Assembly (NCBI RefSeq): GCF_019218265.1 | Contig: NZ_JAHUZE010000001.1 | Span: forward strand, 620,001 to 684,000 | DNA: 64,000 nt | Direction of reading: 5' to 3' | DNA from: Maritimibacter dapengensis | GTDB taxonomy: Bacteria > Pseudomonadota > Alphaproteobacteria > Rhodobacterales > Rhodobacteraceae | Shown here: one piece after another, positions 35,626-43,774 of the stretch | Position numbering within the stretch: the first letter of the stretch is position 1 | Layout: the number at the start of each line of letters is the position of its first letter | Program-made: the position numbers and the translations under genes | The notes under the pieces: generated by a model | Seen by the model: the letters and a program-made list of their open reading frames with translations, nothing else | Database searches by the model: none | Told to the model about the DNA's origin: nothing

Positions 35626-37119
35626 ATGGACATGCCTGTTCCCGATCCCGACATTCTCGCGCGTAAGGCCGAGATATCCACGCGCTTGCGCAGCGTTCTT
35701 CCAGAGGACGCTGTGATTACCGACGAGATCGAACTCAAGGCCTATGAATGCGACGCATTGTCGGCCTATCGCTGCCCGCCACTCTGTGCGGTTCTTCCCG
35801 CTACGACCGATGAGGTTTCGGCGATCATGCGGATCTGTCACGACATGGGCGTGCCCGTAGTGCCGCGCGGGTCGGGCACGTCGCTCGCAGGGGGGGCTTT
35901 ACCGACGTCAGACAGCGTTATTCTGGGTGTCGCGCGAATGGCCGATGTGCTCGAAACGAATTATGCGGACCGCTATATCCGGGTTCAGAGCGGTCGCACC
36001 AACCTGTCCGTCACCGGCGCGATCGAGGAAGACGGGTTCTTCTACGCGCCCGACCCGTCGAGCCAGTTGGCCTGCGCCATCGCGGGCAATATCGCGATGA
36101 ATTCCGGCGGGGCGCATTGCCTGAAATACGGGGTGACGACGAACAACCTGATGGGCGTGACCATGGTCATGGCAGATGGCGAGGTCGTGGAGCTGGGCGG
36201 CCCGCATCTGGATGCGGCGGGCTTGGACCTGCTCGGTCTCGTCTGCGGATCCGAAGGGCAGCTGGGGGTCGTCACCGAGGCCACTTTGCGCATTCTCGCA
36301 AAGCCTGAGGGCGCACGGCCCGTGCTGGTCGGGTTCTCGTCCAATGTGGTGGCGGGGGCATGCGTGTCCGATATCATCAAGGCCGGTATTTTGCCTGTGG
36401 CGATCGAGTTCATGGATCGCCCCTGCATCGAGGCGACCGAGGCCTTCACGGGCGCGGGATATCCCGATTGCGAAGCCCTTCTCATCATCGAGGTCGAAGG
36501 CAGCGAAGCGGAAATCGCGGACCAGTTGGGCCGTATCACCGCCATCGCGCGCCGGCATGACCCGATCGAGATCCGCGAAAGCGCGTCGGCTGATGACAGC
36601 GCGCGCATATGGCTCGGGCGCAAGAGCGCGTTCGGTGCCATGGGTCAGAAGGGCGATTACATCTGTCTGGATGGCACGATCCCGGTCGGCGAACTGCCGC
36701 ATGTGCTGGAACGGATCGGCGAACTGTCGTCGCAATACGGTCTGGGTGTCGGTAACGTGTTCCACGCCGGAGACGGCAACATGCACCCATTGATCATCTA
36801 CGATGCCAACAAGCCCGGAGATCTCGACAAGGCCGAAGCAATGGGTTCGGACATCCTCAGGCTCTGCGTCGAGGTCGGCGGCTGTCTGACCGGCGAGCAT
36901 GGCGTAGGTATCGAAAAGCGCGATCTGATGGGCGTACAGTATTCACCGGAGGATCTCGAGCTTCAGATGCAGGTGAAGGACGTTTTCGATCCAGCCTGGC
37001 TCCTGAACCCGGCCAAGGTCTTTCCGCTCGAGGCGTCGGCGAAGCGGCGCGAGAACCAGACTTCGCCCATGGAGGCGCAGTCGCCGAAAGCGGGGGACGC
37101 CGTCCCTCACACCTCCTGA
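35626..37119 (+). CDS. glcD: Glycolate oxidase subunit GlcD
   Basis: A 497-residue FAD-binding subunit of glycolate dehydrogenase, which oxidises glycolate to glyoxylate. The FAD_binding_4 domain has PVVPRGSGTSLAGGALP and DPSSQLACAIAGNIAMNSGGAHCLKYG, and the C-terminal domain has VGNVFHAGDGNMHPLI and GCLTGEHGVGIEKRDLM. GGAGG at 35615-35619 precedes the ATG. It is the first gene of glcDEF; glcE starts 21 bases after its stop. Marine bacteria use this pathway on phytoplankton-derived glycolate. Confidence 0.97.
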   Translation: MDMPVPDPDILARKAEISTRLRSVLPEDAVITDEIELKAYECDALSAYRCPPLCAVLPATTDEVSAIMRICHDMGVPVVPRGSGTSLAGGALPTSDSVILGVARMADVLETNYADRYIRVQSGRTNLSVTGAIEEDGFFYAPDPSSQLACAIAGNIAMNSGGAHCLKYGVTTNNLMGVTMVMADGEVVELGGPHLDAAGLDLLGLVCGSEGQLGVVTEATLRILAKPEGARPVLVGFSSNVVAGACVSDIIKAGILPVAIEFMDRPCIEATEAFTGAGYPDCEALLIIEVEGSEAEIADQLGRITAIARRHDPIEIRESASADDSARIWLGRKSAFGAMGQKGDYICLDGTIPVGELPHVLERIGELSSQYGLGVGNVFHAGDGNMHPLIIYDANKPGDLDKAEAMGSDILRLCVEVGGCLTGEHGVGIEKRDLMGVQYSPEDLELQMQVKDVFDPAWLLNPAKVFPLEASAKRRENQTSPMEAQSPKAGDAVPHTS

Positions 37120-37140
37120 AAAATTTGGAAACCGGATAAG

Positions 37141-38289
37141 ATGAAAGCGACGAGCGAGGCGGAACTGGCCGAGGCGATCGGGGGGGCGACGGGTCCGCTC
37201 AGGATCATGGGTGGTGGCACGCGGGATGTGGGGCGCCCGGTGGCAGGTGAGGTGCTGGAGGTCGGACTGACAGGTGTCGAGCTATACGAACCCGGCTCTC
37301 TGACGCTCGTGGTCAGGGCCGGAACGCCCCTTGCCGAAATCGAAAAGCTGCTGGCGAACGAGGGTCAGCGATTGGCGTTCGAGCCGTTGGATTTCCGCGG
37401 GTTCCTGCAACCTGGTGACAGGCACGCGTCCGCCGTCTCCACCATTGGCGGCGTCGTGGCCGCCAACGCGTCAGGGCCGCGCCGTATCCAGGCCGGGGCG
37501 GTCCGCGATTTCACGCTCGGGATGCGGTTCGTTGACGGAACGGGCCGCATCGTTAAAAACGGCGGGCGCGTCATGAAGAACGTGACGGGGTACGATCTGG
37601 TGAAACTCGTGGCCGGGTCGTGGGGAACGCTCGGTGTCATCAGTGAGATCAGCCTCAAGGTTCAGTCCATCCCGGAAACCGAGGCCACACTTGTCGGCCA
37701 CTGCGACAGCGTGGATGACGCGGTCGCGCGGATGTCGGCGGCGCTCGGGTCTCCGTTCGACGTGACCGGGGCCTGCGCCGATCTGAGAGGGCGCGTGTCG
37801 ATCCGGCTCGAAGGTTTGGAAGGCTCGGTGGACTATCGCGCCCGGGCACTTTCGTCCGGGGCGCTCCAGGGTTTCGAGAGGGTCGATGCCGAAACGAGCC
37901 GCGAGATATGGCGCGGCGTGACAAGTCTGGAGGCGTTCCAATCCACCCCCGCCACCGACGTCTGGCGGATCAGCCTGCGTCCGAGCGACACGCCGGCCTT
38001 CATGGATGCGGTCGAAGACATCGCCGCGAATGCGGTGTTCGATTGGGGCGGGGGGCTCGTCTGGCTGGAAACCAAGGAAGGTCTGGTTACGCAGGACGCG
38101 GCCGGCTTGATACGCGACACGGCCAACCGTTTTGGCGGTCACGCGACCTTGATGCGAGCATCTGCTTCGGCACGCGCCGCGCTTGACGTTTTCCAACCTC
38201 AAGCGCCCGGACTTGCGCGGTTAAGCGCCGCTATCAAGCAGAAATTCGACCCCAGGGGCATTCTGAACCCCGGGCTGATGGGATACTGA
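37141..38289 (+). CDS. glcE: Glycolate oxidase subunit GlcE
   Basis: A 382-residue second FAD-binding subunit. It has the shorter FAD domain with ASAVSTIGGVVAANASGPRRIQAGAVRDF, GGRVMKNVTGYDLVKLVAGSWGTLG and the C-terminal FDPRGILNPG. It starts 21 bases after glcD and ends one base before glcF, fitting a three-subunit enzyme made in fixed proportion. Confidence 0.96.
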   Translation: MKATSEAELAEAIGGATGPLRIMGGGTRDVGRPVAGEVLEVGLTGVELYEPGSLTLVVRAGTPLAEIEKLLANEGQRLAFEPLDFRGFLQPGDRHASAVSTIGGVVAANASGPRRIQAGAVRDFTLGMRFVDGTGRIVKNGGRVMKNVTGYDLVKLVAGSWGTLGVISEISLKVQSIPETEATLVGHCDSVDDAVARMSAALGSPFDVTGACADLRGRVSIRLEGLEGSVDYRARALSSGALQGFERVDAETSREIWRGVTSLEAFQSTPATDVWRISLRPSDTPAFMDAVEDIAANAVFDWGGGLVWLETKEGLVTQDAAGLIRDTANRFGGHATLMRASASARAALDVFQPQAPGLARLSAAIKQKFDPRGILNPGLMGY

Positions 38290-38290
38290 G

Positions 38291-39598
38291 ATGCAGACCT
38301 TTTTCACCGAAGAACAGCTGCAGGATCCGGGCATCGAACGCTCGAACGAGATTCTGCGCGCCTGTGTTCACTGCGGATTTTGCACGGCGACCTGCCCGAC
38401 CTATCAGGTGTTGGGCGATGAATTGGACAGCCCGAGGGGCCGCATCTATCTCATCAAGAACATGCTCGAAAGCGGGCGTCCGGCGGATGAGAAAACCGTC
38501 AAACATATCGACCGCTGCCTGTCCTGCCTCGCCTGCATGACGACCTGTCCGTCCGGCGTGCATTACATGCACCTCGTCGACCATGCGCGGGTGCATATCG
38601 AGAAGACCTACAAGCGGCCCCTGATGGACCGGATGCTGCGCTGGACGCTGGCGCGTATTCTGCCATATCCGGGGCGCTTCCGGCTTGCGCTATTGGGCGC
38701 CAAGATCGGCAAACCGTTCCGGGGTCTCGTGCCGGATGCCCGTCTGCGCGCCATGTTGGCGATGGCGCCCAAGCAGATCCCGGCGGTGAGCCGGAACGAT
38801 GATGCGCAGGTGTTCCCGGCCAAGGGTGAGCGCAAGAAGCGTGTGGCGCTGATGACGGGCTGTGCGCAACGCGCGCTCGACACCGACATCAACGACGCGA
38901 CGATCCGGCTGCTCACCCGGCTTGGTTGCGATGTTGTGGTGGCCAAGGGGCAGGGCTGCTGCGGTGCTCTGACCCATCACATGGGCAAGGAAGCCGAAGC
39001 GCATGGGACGGCGGCCAAGAACATCCGCGCCTGGACGGCCGAGATGGACGGCGAGGGGCTCGATGCGGTGGTCATCAACACCTCGGGCTGCGGCACGACG
39101 GTCAAGGATTATGGCCACATGTTCCGCACGACCGACATGGCCGACGATGCCAAGCGGGTCAGCAATATTGCGCGAGACGTGTCGGAGGTGCTGACGGATC
39201 TCGGCATCGACTGCGCGCCGATGGGGCATCGCGTCGCGTATCACGCGGCCTGTTCGCTGCAACATGGCCAGCAAATCAAGAGCGCGCCCAAGGATTTGCT
39301 GCGGGCCGCCGGGTTCGAGGTCGTGGAGCCCGCCGACCCGCATCTGTGCTGTGGCTCGGCGGGGACATACAACCTCATGCAGCCCGAGATTTCCGCGAAG
39401 CTGAAAGACCGCAAGGTGCGCACGCTCGAAGCCAAATCGCCCGAGATCATCGCGGCCGGGAACATCGGCTGCATGGTGCAGATCGGCGGCGGGACCGAGG
39501 TCCCGGTCGTGCATACCGTCGAGCTTCTCGACTGGGCGACGGGCGGTCCGAAACCGCGCAAGCTCGCGGGGCTTCAAGCCACAATTTCGCCCGAATAA
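38291..39598 (+). CDS. glcF: Glycolate oxidase iron-sulfur subunit GlcF
   Basis: A 435-residue electron-transfer subunit. Two ferredoxin-type 4Fe-4S motifs are present, CVHCGFCTATCPTYQ near residue 28 and CLSCLACMTTCPSGV near residue 80. Two CCG-type domains follow (GQGCCGALTHHMG and HLCCGSAGTYN). It completes glcDEF. No glcG, glcC regulator or malate synthase gene is adjacent. Confidence 0.97.
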   Translation: MQTFFTEEQLQDPGIERSNEILRACVHCGFCTATCPTYQVLGDELDSPRGRIYLIKNMLESGRPADEKTVKHIDRCLSCLACMTTCPSGVHYMHLVDHARVHIEKTYKRPLMDRMLRWTLARILPYPGRFRLALLGAKIGKPFRGLVPDARLRAMLAMAPKQIPAVSRNDDAQVFPAKGERKKRVALMTGCAQRALDTDINDATIRLLTRLGCDVVVAKGQGCCGALTHHMGKEAEAHGTAAKNIRAWTAEMDGEGLDAVVINTSGCGTTVKDYGHMFRTTDMADDAKRVSNIARDVSEVLTDLGIDCAPMGHRVAYHAACSLQHGQQIKSAPKDLLRAAGFEVVEPADPHLCCGSAGTYNLMQPEISAKLKDRKVRTLEAKSPEIIAAGNIGCMVQIGGGTEVPVVHTVELLDWATGGPKPRKLAGLQATISPE

Positions 39599-39633
39599 CC
39601 GGCTACGTCCCGGCAATAAACACGAGGCAGTTC

Positions 39634-40455
39634 ATGACGCGCATCCTTGTCGCCCTGGTATCCCTATGGTTTGCACATCCCGCTTGGGCGGAAACGTCGC
39701 CTTTACAAGCGATGATGACCGGCAACGACAGCAAGGGCTGGGAGGGCGTCGGCAGGCTCAATATCGGGGGCGAGGTGATGTGCACCGGGTCGCTGATCTC
39801 CGAAACGCTTGTCCTGACCGCTGCGCATTGCCTGTTCAAGCCCGGAACCGGAGAGCGCTACGCAGATTCCTCGATCGAGTTTCTGGCTGGCTGGCGTGGT
39901 GGCCGCGCATCGGCATACCGGTCGGTGCGTCGCAGCCTCGTGAACCCGAAATACGACTTCCATGGCGCGGACACGACCCGGCGGGTCTCGCACGATATTG
40001 CGATTCTCGAACTCGATCAGCCCATTCGCAAGTCGAGCGTGACGCCGTTCGAGATCGGTGAGAGACCGCGCAAGGGTGCTGAGGTCGGCGTCGTGTCCTA
40101 TGCCAAAGACCGTGCCGAAAGACCGTCGATCCAGGAGACCTGCAAGGTCCTAGCCCGACAGCGGGGCGCGCTGGTCCTGAACTGCGACGTGGATCGCGGG
40201 TCCTCCGGCTCACCGGTGTTCGTGCTGGAAGCGGGCGAGGTGCGGATCGTCTCGGTCGTATCCGCCAAAGCCCATGCCGGGGATCTGCCCGTGTCGCTTG
40301 CGACGGGTCTCCAGGACGCGATTGACGGGATGCTGGCGGAGATCGCCACCACGGACGGCATGTTCACGCATGTGCAGGCCAAACCGCTTCCGCAGGTCGT
40401 GAAGCGCGAAGGTGGCGCGGCTGGAAGCGCGAAATTCGTTCGCCCCGACGGGTGA
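39634..40455 (+). CDS. Exported trypsin-like serine protease
   Basis: A 273-residue exported protease with a signal peptide (MTRILVALVSLWFAHPAWA). The triad is intact: H65 in TAAHC, D121 in HDIAILELD and S191 in a GSSGSPV variant of the GDSGGP motif. A pair of Cys (TCKVL and LNCDV) flanks the active-site region. It starts 35 bases after glcF, so it may be read with the glycolate operon. It is a useful contrast to the triad-less trypsin fold at 16324-18111. Confidence 0.88.
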   Translation: MTRILVALVSLWFAHPAWAETSPLQAMMTGNDSKGWEGVGRLNIGGEVMCTGSLISETLVLTAAHCLFKPGTGERYADSSIEFLAGWRGGRASAYRSVRRSLVNPKYDFHGADTTRRVSHDIAILELDQPIRKSSVTPFEIGERPRKGAEVGVVSYAKDRAERPSIQETCKVLARQRGALVLNCDVDRGSSGSPVFVLEAGEVRIVSVVSAKAHAGDLPVSLATGLQDAIDGMLAEIATTDGMFTHVQAKPLPQVVKREGGAAGSAKFVRPDG

Positions 40456-40482
40456 AGCCGCACGTTAGGGCATCACGATGGG

Positions 40483-41388
40483 TCAGGCTTCGGCCCGGAG
40501 CCGGTTCACCAGAAGCGACTTGTCGAGAATGACATCGCGCATCGCGGTCAACTCAGCCACGTCCCACGTCGCGCTAAGATACCGGCCCCGCGCCCAGTCG
40601 GCTTGTCCCGACGTCAGCCAGACGATGAAACAGGCCGCGAGGTCCGGCTCGTCGATAAGGTATTGGTGCATCCCTTCGGGCATCGCGTGGCCAAGCTCGG
40701 TCGCGACGCCGCCGGGGTGGATCGCGAAGCTCTTGATTCCGTCCGCACCGTGATCGCTCTGGACGAATTCGCAGAGGCGGTTGATCGCGTGTTTCGATGT
40801 CTGGTAGTCCGACGCGCCATCCATGAGGAGCTGCGCCCCGATCGACGACAGCAGGATCAGATGGCCGCCTGACCCGCCTTCGCTCTCAAGCCGTTCGGCG
40901 GACTTGATCAGGTGGGGGAGGGTAAAGCGCGCGACGTGGTAGGCACCGCGCAAGTTCACCTCCCAATTGTACCACCACGCCTCAGGGTCGGTCTCGCCGA
41001 TTTTCGCCCAGCGGCCGAGATACCCCGCATTGGCGTCGGCAACGTCGATGCCGCCGAACATCTCGACGCAGCGGGCGACGGCGGCCTCGACCTGCGCCGC
41101 GTCGGTGACGTCGCAGACCGAAAAGGCGCAGGTGGTGTCGGGATTGGCTTGGGACACGAGGCGGCAGGTTTCTTCGAGCGCCTCTTGCGAGCGCGCGGTG
41201 ACATAGACCGCGCGCGCCCCGGCCTCGGCAAAGGCGATGGCGGTGGCTTGTCCGATCCCGCGTGACGCGCCCGCGATGAACACGACCTTGCCGGTTGCGG
41301 TGCCGGCCAAAGCGCCTTTGGGGTCGATTTCGGTATAGCGGGTATGCCGTTCGGTCAGGTTAAGGCTCTGAGGCGGTTCATAGGGCAT
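40483..41388 (-). CDS. Short-chain dehydrogenase/reductase
   Basis: A 301-residue SDR with the NAD(P)-binding motif GASRGIGQATAIAFAEAGA and the active-site segment LSSIGAQLLMDGASDYQTSKHA (Ser, Tyr, Lys present). The ATG at 41388 (MPYEPPQSL) has AGGAGA 9 bases upstream. The substrate is unknown. It is divergent from an AraC-type regulator gene, the usual arrangement for AraC_N-family regulators and their SDR targets, but that regulator carries an internal stop. Confidence 0.88.
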   Translation of the reverse strand: MPYEPPQSLNLTERHTRYTEIDPKGALAGTATGKVVFIAGASRGIGQATAIAFAEAGARAVYVTARSQEALEETCRLVSQANPDTTCAFSVCDVTDAAQVEAAVARCVEMFGGIDVADANAGYLGRWAKIGETDPEAWWYNWEVNLRGAYHVARFTLPHLIKSAERLESEGGSGGHLILLSSIGAQLLMDGASDYQTSKHAINRLCEFVQSDHGADGIKSFAIHPGGVATELGHAMPEGMHQYLIDEPDLAACFIVWLTSGQADWARGRYLSATWDVAELTAMRDVILDKSLLVNRLRAEA

Positions 41389-41553
41389 CGGGCGGTCTCC
41401 TGCTGGGTTTTCCATGTCACTTGCGTACCAAAATGAGACGGCACCCGCCTGCCACATCCTCCGCAAGGCCTGCCTATTCCTCCAAAAGCACAAGATTCCG
41501 TGTGCGAAGCCGCGCGCCTGACGCTAACTTCGGCGGGCACAAGGAGAATGAAC

Positions 41554-42426
41554 ATGGACCTGACCCGGCTGACCGCATTGGCCCTTGATTGCGTGGCATA
41601 TGGCGATGGAAACGTCGGTGTCATGCCGGGTCTGACGGTCCTTGGTCGGTCGGAAAAAAGCGATCTGGAAGCCTATGTGTATGAGCCGGTCTTGTGCCTG
41701 ATCCTTCAAGGGAGCAAGCGCGTCTCGATCGGGGAGCAGGACGTTGAAGTGCTTCCCGGCAACGCGCTTCTGGTCAGCCATGATCTCCCCGTCCTGTCGC
41801 GGATCACGCGGGCGAGCGCCGCCGAACCCTATCTCGCCCTGATCCTGACGCTCGACCTTAGCCTGATGCGTGGGCTGCGTGACATGGTCGGGCACGATCC
41901 AGTGTCCGGGCGCTCGCTGACCGTTTCGGCGGCATAGGCCGGGTGGCTTTCGGCCTTGACCAGATACATGGAGATGAAGGATGCGCCGCTCGATGCGCAG
42001 GTGCTTGGCCCCGACACGTTGCGCGAACTCCATTATCGGCTGCTCGTCTCGCCTCTCGGCGGCCTGCTTCGCGGACTTCTCGATGCCGACAGCCATTCGA
42101 GCCTGATCGCCGCCGCGATTGGCAGAGTCAGGTCAGACTTCCGGTCCCCGATCAGCGTGCCGGACCTCGCCCGAGCCGTGGGCATGAGCGCGTCGTCGTT
42201 TCACGAGCACTTCAAGGCCGTGACCGGTACGACGCCGCTTCAGTATCAGAAGGCGCTGAGATTGACCGAGGCGAAGTCGATGCTCTTGAACGAGGGGCAT
42301 TCGGTGGCCCAGGCCGCCTTTGCCGTCGGATACGAAAGCCCGACCCAGTTCAGCCGGGATTACCGCCGGAAATTTGGCGTCGCGCCAAGCCGGGACGGCG
42401 CGCGGCAAACCGCACCGGCCGCGTGA
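41554..42426 (+). pseudogene. AraC-family regulator interrupted by an in-frame amber codon
   Basis: The frame from ATG 41554 (AAGGAG at 41541-41546) encodes an AraC_N (PF06719-type) domain with YVYEPVLCLILQGSKRV and DLPVLSRITRASAAEPYLALIL. It stops at TAG 41935-41937 after 127 codons. The same frame continues without a shift ([17 protein letters not shown], then [15 protein letters not shown]) into a complete AraC helix-turn-helix region ([40 protein letters not shown]) ending at 42426. A single CAG-to-TAG or similar change explains the split. A downstream TTG at 41956 could allow a separate DNA-binding fragment. Sequencing error is also possible. Confidence 0.85.
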
Positions 42427-42436
42427 ATATCCGGGT

Positions 42437-42464
42437 CTTGAAACCCGAAAAAAGTCCCCCAAAT
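42437..42464 (+). promoter_or_regulatory. Sigma-32 (RpoH)-type heat-shock promoter of hsp20
   Basis: CTTGAAA at 42437-42443, a 13-base spacer, then CCCCAAAT at 42457-42464, a close match to the RpoH consensus CTTGAA / CCCCAT-T. It lies 112 bases before the hsp20 ATG. CGGGT and ACCCG around the -35 also form a short hairpin. Confidence 0.75.
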
Positions 42465-42575
42465 CTATTCCACGGACGCCGAATTCGGGTTCGTGTATTC
42501 CGCCTGTCCCATGTCGGGAAGGCTCCACATCGTCAGTGCATGCTGACACGAACATCGCTCAATGGAGGATGACCC

Positions 42576-43031
42576 ATGCGTAACTTCGATATGACGCCCC
42601 TGTACCGGGCAACCGTTGGTTTCGACCAGATCGCCGATCTCATGGACCGCGTGATGACCCATGAAACGGGCCGCGAAACCTACCCCCCCTACAACATCGA
42701 GAAGACCGGCGAAGATGGCTGGCGCATTTCTGTCGCCGTGGCCGGATTCACCGACGAAGAACTCGATGTCGAGGTGAAAGAGCAGACGCTTCACATTTCG
42801 GCCCGCAAAGCCGACGAGGACGAGGCGCGCACCTACCTTCATCGCGGCATCGCCACGCGCGCCTTCGAGCGTCGTTTCGCGCTCGCCGACCACGTTCGCG
42901 TGACGGGGGCGGTGCATGAGAACGGGATGCTCCACGTCGACCTCGTGCGCGAAGTGCCCGAGGCGCTGAAACCGCGCCGGATCGAGATCGCCAAGTCGGA
43001 CGATCTTGAAGCCAAGGCCATCGAAGCCTGA
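42576..43031 (+). CDS. Small heat-shock protein, Hsp20/IbpA family
   Basis: A 151-residue alpha-crystallin-domain chaperone that holds unfolding proteins. The N-terminus (MRNFDMTPLYRATVGFDQI) and YPPYNIEKTGEDGWRISVAVAGF match alphaproteobacterial IbpA-type proteins, and GIATRAFERRFALADHV begins the later beta strands. GGAGGATGACCC precedes the ATG. An RpoH-type promoter upstream and a strong terminator downstream make it a single-gene unit. Confidence 0.95.
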   Translation: MRNFDMTPLYRATVGFDQIADLMDRVMTHETGRETYPPYNIEKTGEDGWRISVAVAGFTDEELDVEVKEQTLHISARKADEDEARTYLHRGIATRAFERRFALADHVRVTGAVHENGMLHVDLVREVPEALKPRRIEIAKSDDLEAKAIEA

Positions 43032-43055
43032 TCCCGGCGAGAGCCCGAAAACGCG

Positions 43056-43088
43056 GCGCGGATGGCCTCCATCCGCGCCTTTCTTCTG
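43056..43088 (+). terminator. Intrinsic terminator of hsp20
   Basis: GCGCGGATGG at 43056-43065 pairs with CCATCCGCGC at 43069-43078 around CCT, followed by CTTTCTTCT. It starts 24 bases after the hsp20 stop. Confidence 0.85.
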
Positions 43089-43189
43089 TCCGGTTTTTCG
43101 AAAATTGGAGCCAAATGGCCCGGCCGGGACAACGCTTTGTAAGGGATTGCGGGGCTACGCCGTTCACCGTGGATTGGAGGTGAGAGGCT

Positions 43190-43666
43190 ATGCACGATAT
43201 CAATGTGAACGCAGCGGTGGTCAGCACCTGCATGGAAGCGCTTTTTCCGATCAGGCATCAGTTTGCGGATCGGTTCTACGCGAAATTGTTTCACCAGATG
43301 CCACAGGTGCGGGAGTTGTTCGTGCACGACCCGCGGCGTCAGAACACCATGCTGTTCTCGGTTATCTCGATGGTTCTGAAAGGCATGGACGCCGGACGGA
43401 ACATGACGGTCGAGATGGCGGAGTTCGGTCGCCTCCACGCGAAAGCCGGCGTTCGGGAGGAACAGTTCCCGATCTTCGGCGCGGTCTTTCTCGACACGTT
43501 GATCGAGTTTCTGCCGGACATGGATCACCCCCGGATCGCCAAGGCGTGGTGGGGTGTCTACACCGACGTTTACGAGGCGATCATCGAGGGCATGAAAGCG
43601 GAACGTGCCTTTCAGGCCGAGGACCGCCGGGTATTCCGGGCCAATTCGGGTCGCGCGCTGAACTGA
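43190..43666 (+). CDS. Single-domain globin, Vitreoscilla-haemoglobin-like
   Basis: A 158-residue globin. Key haem-pocket residues can be placed: Y30 (B10) in FADRFYAKLF, F44 (CD1), Q51 (E7) and the proximal H83 (F8) in FGRLHAKAGV. Tyr B10 with Gln E7 is the pocket of Vitreoscilla haemoglobin and flavohaemoglobins, which bind oxygen tightly and detoxify nitric oxide. No flavin reductase domain is attached. GGAGGTGAGAGGCT precedes the ATG. It stands alone between hsp20 and gabD. Confidence 0.9.
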   Translation: MHDINVNAAVVSTCMEALFPIRHQFADRFYAKLFHQMPQVRELFVHDPRRQNTMLFSVISMVLKGMDAGRNMTVEMAEFGRLHAKAGVREEQFPIFGAVFLDTLIEFLPDMDHPRIAKAWWGVYTDVYEAIIEGMKAERAFQAEDRRVFRANSGRALN

Positions 43667-43669
43667 TGA

Positions 43670-43729
43670 GCGCGGCTATTGCCGCGCACGGGGGCCAGCC
43701 CCCGCAGGTGAACGGCCAGGGCCGTTCAC
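43670..43729. repeat. Three tandem perfect hairpins after the globin gene
   Basis: Three GC-rich hairpins follow each other closely: GCGCGGC/GCCGCGC (43670-43687, loop TATT), CGGGGGC/GCCCCCG (43689-43704, loop CA) and GTGAACGGCC/GGCCGTTCAC (43708-43729, loop AG). They are followed by ACCCCCGAAGTATTTCTGAA. I recall a similar GGGGGC-containing block ending in CCCCGA-GTATTT as a recurrent intergenic element of Rhodobacterales, so this is probably one copy of a REP-like family. It may also terminate both convergent genes. Confidence 0.7.
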
Positions 43730-43774
43730 CACCCCCGAAGTATTTCTGAAACGATGAAGGGGATCGGTCCGCCG

